From assembly GCA_016192645.1 (NCBI GenBank), contig JACPTT010000068.1, positions 1 to 9,168 of the forward strand: a stretch of 9,168 bases of DNA, in the 5' to 3' direction. A program made the translations under genes and the position numbers. Positions 6,860 to 9,168 of the stretch are shown in pieces (positions within the stretch are counted from its first letter, which is position 1; every line of letters starts with the position of its first letter). Under the pieces are notes generated by a model. The model ran no database searches. It was given only the letters and a program-made list of their open reading frames with translations, and was not told the DNA's origin. Source of the DNA: Candidatus Levyibacteriota bacterium. Lineage in GTDB: Bacteria > Patescibacteriota > Microgenomatia > Levybacterales > UBA12049.

Positions 6860-7392
6860 TTCGACTTTTTCTTTCCCAAAAACACGGCAAATAAATAAAC
6901 AAGGCTTCCTAAAATACCAAAAATTACATCGTTTTGGGTGTCAAAAACACCTCTAACATTATGCGTTCCAAAAAAAACATCCGTATAATACTCCTGCGCT
7001 TCCAAAAGAATATGAATTCCGTTCCCAAGCACCAGCCCAATTGGCATTGAAAATCCAAGCGCTCCCGCAAATACAGCCGCAATTGCGCCGGTTCCGTGGA
7101 AATGGGGAATAAGATCAAAGTAGAAATAAGTATCATAGAGGTCAAACGAGTTGCCTGCCATATCAAGCCAGAAGATTGAGAGATAAAGGTTATCAAACCA
7201 AAAAGGATAGCGCTTCCATTTTTTTCTAACAAAATATAAAAGAGGGAAAAGAAGACTTAGCGAAAGAACGATAACAAGGTTTCTAATTGGAATTGCTTTT
7301 CCGGCAAAACGCGGATCATTGGGAAAAAGCATCACCTCCACCAAAAAGTAAAAAATGGTTAATCGCAGCAGCAGATTAACGATTAATCCCAT
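6856..7392 (-). CDS. Small polytopic membrane protein, probably YjdF/DUF2238-like
   Basis: A 178-residue protein with about five hydrophobic segments. Conserved-looking polar motifs lie between or within them: FDLIPHFHGTGAIA (92-105), then HILLEAQEYYTDVFFG (127-142) and VFDTQNDVIFGILGSLVY (149-166). The order of an Asp-x-x-x-His motif, a Glu-rich helix and a D-T-Q-x-D motif resembles the DUF2238/YjdF inner-membrane family, whose function is unknown. The match is by eye and only moderately sure. The start at 7392 is backed by a near-consensus promoter whose -10 lies 6 nt upstream, so the mRNA would be leaderless. Its TGA overlaps the ATG of the following hydrolase gene (ATGA, 6856-6859), indicating co-translation. 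Confidence 0.75.
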   Translation of the reverse strand: MGLIVNLLLRLTIFYFLVEVMLFPNDPRFAGKAIPIRNLVIVLSLSLLFPLLYFVRKKWKRYPFWFDNLYLSIFWLDMAGNSFDLYDTYFYFDLIPHFHGTGAIAAVFAGALGFSMPIGLVLGNGIHILLEAQEYYTDVFFGTHNVRGVFDTQNDVIFGILGSLVYLFAVFLGKKKSK

Positions 7393-7398
7393 ACTTTC

Positions 7399-7426
7399 AT
7401 TATAACTAAAAGTTGTATACTGTAAA
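7399..7426 (-). promoter_or_regulatory. Near-consensus leftward promoter, predicted leaderless
   Basis: On the minus strand, TTTACA (7421-7426) and a perfect TATAAT (7399-7404) are separated by 16 nt. Only 6 nt lie between the -10 and the ATG at 7392, so transcription should start at the start codon. The -35 overlaps the -10 of the rightward promoter by one base. Confidence 0.65.
7416..7421 (+). promoter_or_regulatory. -10 box of the glycosyltransferase gene
   Basis: TATACT at 7416-7421 stands 11 nt before the ATG at 7433, predicting a leader of about 4-5 nt. No good -35 is visible. GAGG at 7427-7430 lies only 2 nt from the ATG, too close to act as an ordinary Shine-Dalgarno site. The element interlocks with the leftward promoter. 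Confidence 0.4.
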
Positions 7427-7432
7427 GAGGAA

Positions 7433-8638
7433 ATGAATGGGTTAAAATTTGTTTTAATTGCTTTTTTTGTCTGGCGGATTGCTTTGTTTCTACCGCTTTT
7501 TGCCTCTGAACAATTCCTTTCCTACCGTCAAGGGTATGACTACACCAATATCTGGAAGTTTACAAAACCGTATGAACCGGTTTCGCATTTTCTTATCTAC
7601 CCTTGGGCAAATTTTGACGGTGTCCATTATCTTTCAATTGCCGGAAGCGGTTATAACAACGAAAATCTTGGTTTTTTCCCGTTATTTCCGGCAGTGATCG
7701 GGCTTACTTCTTCTCTGTTTGGGGGAGGAGAGACCTTTGGTGCAATTCAATTTTTTGCGGGATTTTTACTGAGTAATCTTGCTTTTCTCGGCGCTCTTTT
7801 TGTGCTATATAAGCTTATTAAACTTGACTATTCGATAAAAGTCGCAAGGCTTACCGTTTTGTTTTTATTAGTATTCCCAACCTCTTTTTTCTTTGCCAGC
7901 ATTTATAGCGAGAGTCTTTTTCTTCTCTTGACTCTGTTCTCGTTTTACTTTGCTCGGAGGGAAAAATGGTTTCTGGCCGGTATTTTTGCAATGTTAACAA
8001 CCCTAACTCGTCTTGTGGGTATTACTATTCTTCCCGCTTTGCTTTTTGAATTCTTTAAGCCATTCTTTCAACCTCCCTTCCTCCAACCTCGTAGGTTTCA
8101 CGCACCCAACCTACGAGGTTGGACTAGGGCAATCCTTGCCGGTTTACCTATATTGCTAATTCCGATCGGCTTTTTAGGTTTTGCCCTCTACAACCACATG
8201 CTTACAAATGATGCATTTTATTTTATTAAAGCCCATGGAACACTGGCAAACAGCAGATCGGTTGAAACGGTCATTTTGATTCCGCAAACTGTATTTCGTT
8301 ACGGCAAAATTCTCTTGAGCTTTCCTTACACACAATTTGAGTGGTGGATTGCATTATTGGAGCTTGCGACTTTTGTTTTCGTTGCGGCTCTTCTCTTTAT
8401 TGCCTGGAAGAAAAAAGTAAGAACGTCTTATTTGGTTTTTTCGCTACTTGCTTTTCTTATCCCCGTGTCGTCGGGAACTTTTAGTGGTTTACCTCGCTAC
8501 GTTTTAGTGCTTTTCCCAATCTTTATTGCTCTGGCGTTAACAAAAAATAAACTAATTCAGATTGCATATGCAGTGGCGTCTGTTATTCTTCTCTTTATCC
8601 TTCTCATGCTTTTCTCCAAAGGTTATTTCGTGGCATAG
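7433..8638 (+). CDS. GT-C glycosyltransferase, PIG-V mannosyltransferase-like membrane protein
   Basis: A 401-residue protein with about ten transmembrane helices. An extracytoplasmic loop contains WANFDGVHYLSIAGSGY (58-74), then FFPLFPAVIGL (81-91). Later come FFASIYSESLFLLLTLFSFYF (153-173) and AGIFAMLTTLTRLVGI (182-197). This set, with the acidic residue D62 in the first loop, is typical of the PIG-V-related GT-C family, which moves a sugar (often mannose) from a polyprenyl-phosphate carrier to an acceptor at the outer face of the membrane. The exact sugar and acceptor are unknown. Residues 217-230 (LQPRRFHAPNLRGW) come from a 42-bp palindrome inserted in frame in a polar loop between helices. 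The gene is divergent from the YjdF-like gene and followed by tRNA-His, which has its own promoter. Confidence 0.85.
   Translation: MNGLKFVLIAFFVWRIALFLPLFASEQFLSYRQGYDYTNIWKFTKPYEPVSHFLIYPWANFDGVHYLSIAGSGYNNENLGFFPLFPAVIGLTSSLFGGGETFGAIQFFAGFLLSNLAFLGALFVLYKLIKLDYSIKVARLTVLFLLVFPTSFFFASIYSESLFLLLTLFSFYFARREKWFLAGIFAMLTTLTRLVGITILPALLFEFFKPFFQPPFLQPRRFHAPNLRGWTRAILAGLPILLIPIGFLGFALYNHMLTNDAFYFIKAHGTLANSRSVETVILIPQTVFRYGKILLSFPYTQFEWWIALLELATFVFVAALLFIAWKKKVRTSYLVFSLLAFLIPVSSGTFSGLPRYVLVLFPIFIALALTKNKLIQIAYAVASVILLFILLMLFSKGYFVA
8082..8123. repeat. 42-bp palindromic element inside the glycosyltransferase gene
   Basis: A perfect 16-bp inverted repeat: TCCAACCTCGTAGGTT (8082-8097) pairs with AACCTACGAGGTTGGA (8108-8123) around a 10-nt loop. 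Each arm contains its own smaller palindrome (AACCT-CGT-AGGTT), so arms can fold alone or together. It is 14 codons long and keeps the frame. It resembles in principle the protein-inserted palindromic elements described in Rickettsia. An intrinsic terminator is unlikely, since no T-run follows and it lies mid-gene. Confidence 0.85.
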
Positions 8639-8650
8639 CCTCGAAAATTA

Positions 8651-8659
8651 TGATATACT
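8651..8659 (+). promoter_or_regulatory. Extended -10 promoter of tRNA-His
   Basis: TGATATACT, identical to the extended -10 at 204-212 on the other strand. It ends 15 nt before the tRNA, so initiation near 8666 would leave a 5' leader of about 9 nt for RNase P to remove. No clear -35 is seen. Confidence 0.6.
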
Positions 8660-8674
8660 GTTTATTACGCTCTT

Positions 8675-8747
8675 GGTGGGTGTAGCTCAATGGTAGAGCA
8701 TCAGGTTGTGGTCCTGAGGGTTGCGGGTTCGATTCCCGTCACTCACC
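8675..8747 (+). tRNA. tRNA-His (anticodon GTG)
   Basis: The acceptor stem is 8676-8682 with 8740-8746. The extra G at 8675 is the G-1 special to tRNA-His and faces discriminator C8747. The D stem is 8685-8688 with 8696-8699. The anticodon stem is 8701-8705 with 8713-8717, loop TTGTGGT, anticodon GTG at 8708-8710. The T arm is 8723-8739 with loop TTCGATT. After C8747 the DNA reads CAT, so a full CCA end is not encoded. Confidence 0.96.
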
Positions 8748-8772
8748 CATAGCTTTGATGTAGTTTGTTCTC

Positions 8773-8801
8773 TTGAAATTGGCCATCTTTTCTTTGATAC
8801 T
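8773..8801 (+). promoter_or_regulatory. Promoter of the small coiled-coil gene, predicted leaderless
   Basis: A -35 TTGAAA (8773-8778) and a -10 GATACT (8796-8801) are separated by 17 nt. Only 6 nt remain before the ATG at 8808, so transcription should begin at the start codon. The -10 is imperfect (4 of 6 matches to TATAAT). Confidence 0.45.
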
Positions 8802-8807
8802 ATATCT

Positions 8808-9011
8808 ATGCTGACAAAGTCTGATGTAAATCAAATAAGAGGTGTTGTTCGCGAAGAAGTGGAAAACGTCGTTACGAATAGGTTAAAACCTGTTAAAAAA
8901 GATCTGCGACACCTTAAGAAAACTGTTGATATTATTGCAAAAAATTATGACGAAGGAGACGTAAAGCTTAATAGAAGAGTTAAACGAATCGAGCATCACT
9001 TGAGTTTATAA
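8808..9011 (+). CDS. Small coiled-coil protein of unknown function (67 residues)
   Basis: The protein begins MLTKSDVNQIRGVVREEVEN and ends VKRIEHHLSL. It is soluble, highly charged, lacks Cys and has few aromatics. It shows heptad-like spacing of V/I/L through REEVENVVTNRLKPV, KDLRHLKKTVDIIAKNY and LNRRVKRIEHHL, so two or three amphipathic helices that may oligomerise are likely. Short proteins of this kind, with the LTKxD start and the RVKRIEHHL-type end, are in my recollection common and unnamed in CPR genomes. I chose the ATG at 8808 rather than a longer in-frame reading that would begin inside the tRNA-His. The chosen start sits 6 nt after a -10 box and has no Shine-Dalgarno site. Its stop is 7 bp from the convergent rhomboid gene. 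Confidence 0.75.
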   Translation: MLTKSDVNQIRGVVREEVENVVTNRLKPVKKDLRHLKKTVDIIAKNYDEGDVKLNRRVKRIEHHLSL

Positions 9012-9018
9012 TTTAGTT

Positions 9019-9168
9019 TTACGCCTCGGGATGAAGTCGGAAAAGCCCAGAGATTTTTGCAAAAAGTACACCGGTTAGAAATCCGCCCACATGAGCAAAA
9101 AAAGCAACGCCCCCGGACTCCCCCATAAATGGAAGAGACACCGTGCCCGAAATAAGCTGAAGGACAAA
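9019..9168 (-). CDS. C-terminal part of a rhomboid-family intramembrane serine protease (runs off the right edge)
   Basis: Forty-nine residues are visible on the minus strand, open from the edge to a TAA at 9019-9021. The stretch GESGGVAFFAHVGGFLTGVL matches the last catalytic helix region of rhomboid proteases. The His of AHVGGF is the base of the Ser-His dyad, and the following GxxxG-like helix packs against the serine helix. The Ser motif (usually GxSG) would lie beyond the window. The protein would cleave membrane-spanning substrates within the bilayer. It ends soon after the helix with KISGLFRLHPEA, so it has no C-terminal extension. It is convergent with the small coiled-coil gene, with no room for a terminator between them. 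Confidence 0.85.
   Translation of the reverse strand, partial: FVLQLISGTVSLPFMGESGGVAFFAHVGGFLTGVLFAKISGLFRLHPEA

Noticed and set aside
6924..7232. 102-residue minus-strand frame inside the YjdF-like gene
   Set aside because: It overlaps the better-supported frame with membrane motifs and coupled ends; no family features are seen.
8082..8123. Intrinsic terminator
   Set aside because: It has a strong hairpin but no following T-run, and lies in the middle of an open gene whose later helices fit the family.
8721..8807. Extension of the small coiled-coil protein upstream to a TTG within tRNA-His
   Set aside because: The extra residues come from the tRNA T arm and a promoter-like stretch and have no coiled-coil character. 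A -10 box stands right before the ATG at 8808.
1..9168. CRISPR array, rRNA, insertion sequence, toxin-antitoxin pair, recoded TGA
   Set aside because: No spaced direct repeats, transposase motifs or rRNA signatures were seen; TGA ends several genes at positions expected from family lengths.

Overview
The window looks like compact chromosomal DNA from a Candidate Phyla Radiation (Patescibacteria) bacterium, perhaps Microgenomates-like. This is an inference. It rests on AT-leaning DNA with almost no intergenic space, gene ends that overlap or couple, near-absence of Shine-Dalgarno sites, tRNAs without an encoded CCA end, a small coiled-coil protein of a type I associate with these genomes, and a predominance of membrane proteins of uncertain function. 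TGA acts as a normal stop codon (several genes end in it), so the genome does not use the TGA-to-glycine code of some CPR lineages.

Layout, left to right. (1) 1-187, minus: 5' part of a membrane-anchored protein that leaves the window. (2) 277-350: tRNA-Arg(TCG), followed after 6 nt by a 795-residue membrane protein (357-2744) that fuses a UPF0104/flippase-like domain to a DUF2079 domain. (3) 2707-3999, minus: an MFS_3-type exporter whose 3' end overlaps the fusion gene by 38 bp. (4) 4073-5934, plus: a two-gene operon joined by an ATGA overlap, encoding an ATP-cone/PD-(D/E)xK nuclease and a DinB-type translesion polymerase. (5) 5925-7392, minus: a YjdF/DUF2238-like membrane protein coupled by another ATGA overlap to an alpha/beta hydrolase. 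The hydrolase reading frame is broken near 6490, but its Ser-Asp-His triad is intact in the second frame. (6) 7433-8638, plus: a PIG-V-like GT-C glycosyltransferase with a 42-bp palindromic element inserted in frame. (7) 8675-8747: tRNA-His(GTG). (8) 8808-9011: a 67-residue coiled-coil protein. (9) 9019-9168, minus: the C-terminus of a rhomboid protease, entering from the right edge.

Three points merit most attention. The ATP-cone nuclease is translationally coupled to DinB, which suggests nucleotide-gated nuclease activity tied to damage tolerance. Two repeat insertions lie inside coding sequence: a heptanucleotide tandem repeat next to the DinB active site, and a palindrome in the glycosyltransferase. 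Several genes have a -10 box placed so that transcription should begin at or within a few bases of the start codon, implying leaderless mRNAs. The envelope-related genes (two GT-C-type proteins, exporter, hydrolase, rhomboid) are otherwise ordinary for such a genome and do not form an evident pathway. No CRISPR array, rRNA, insertion sequence or clear intrinsic terminator was seen.
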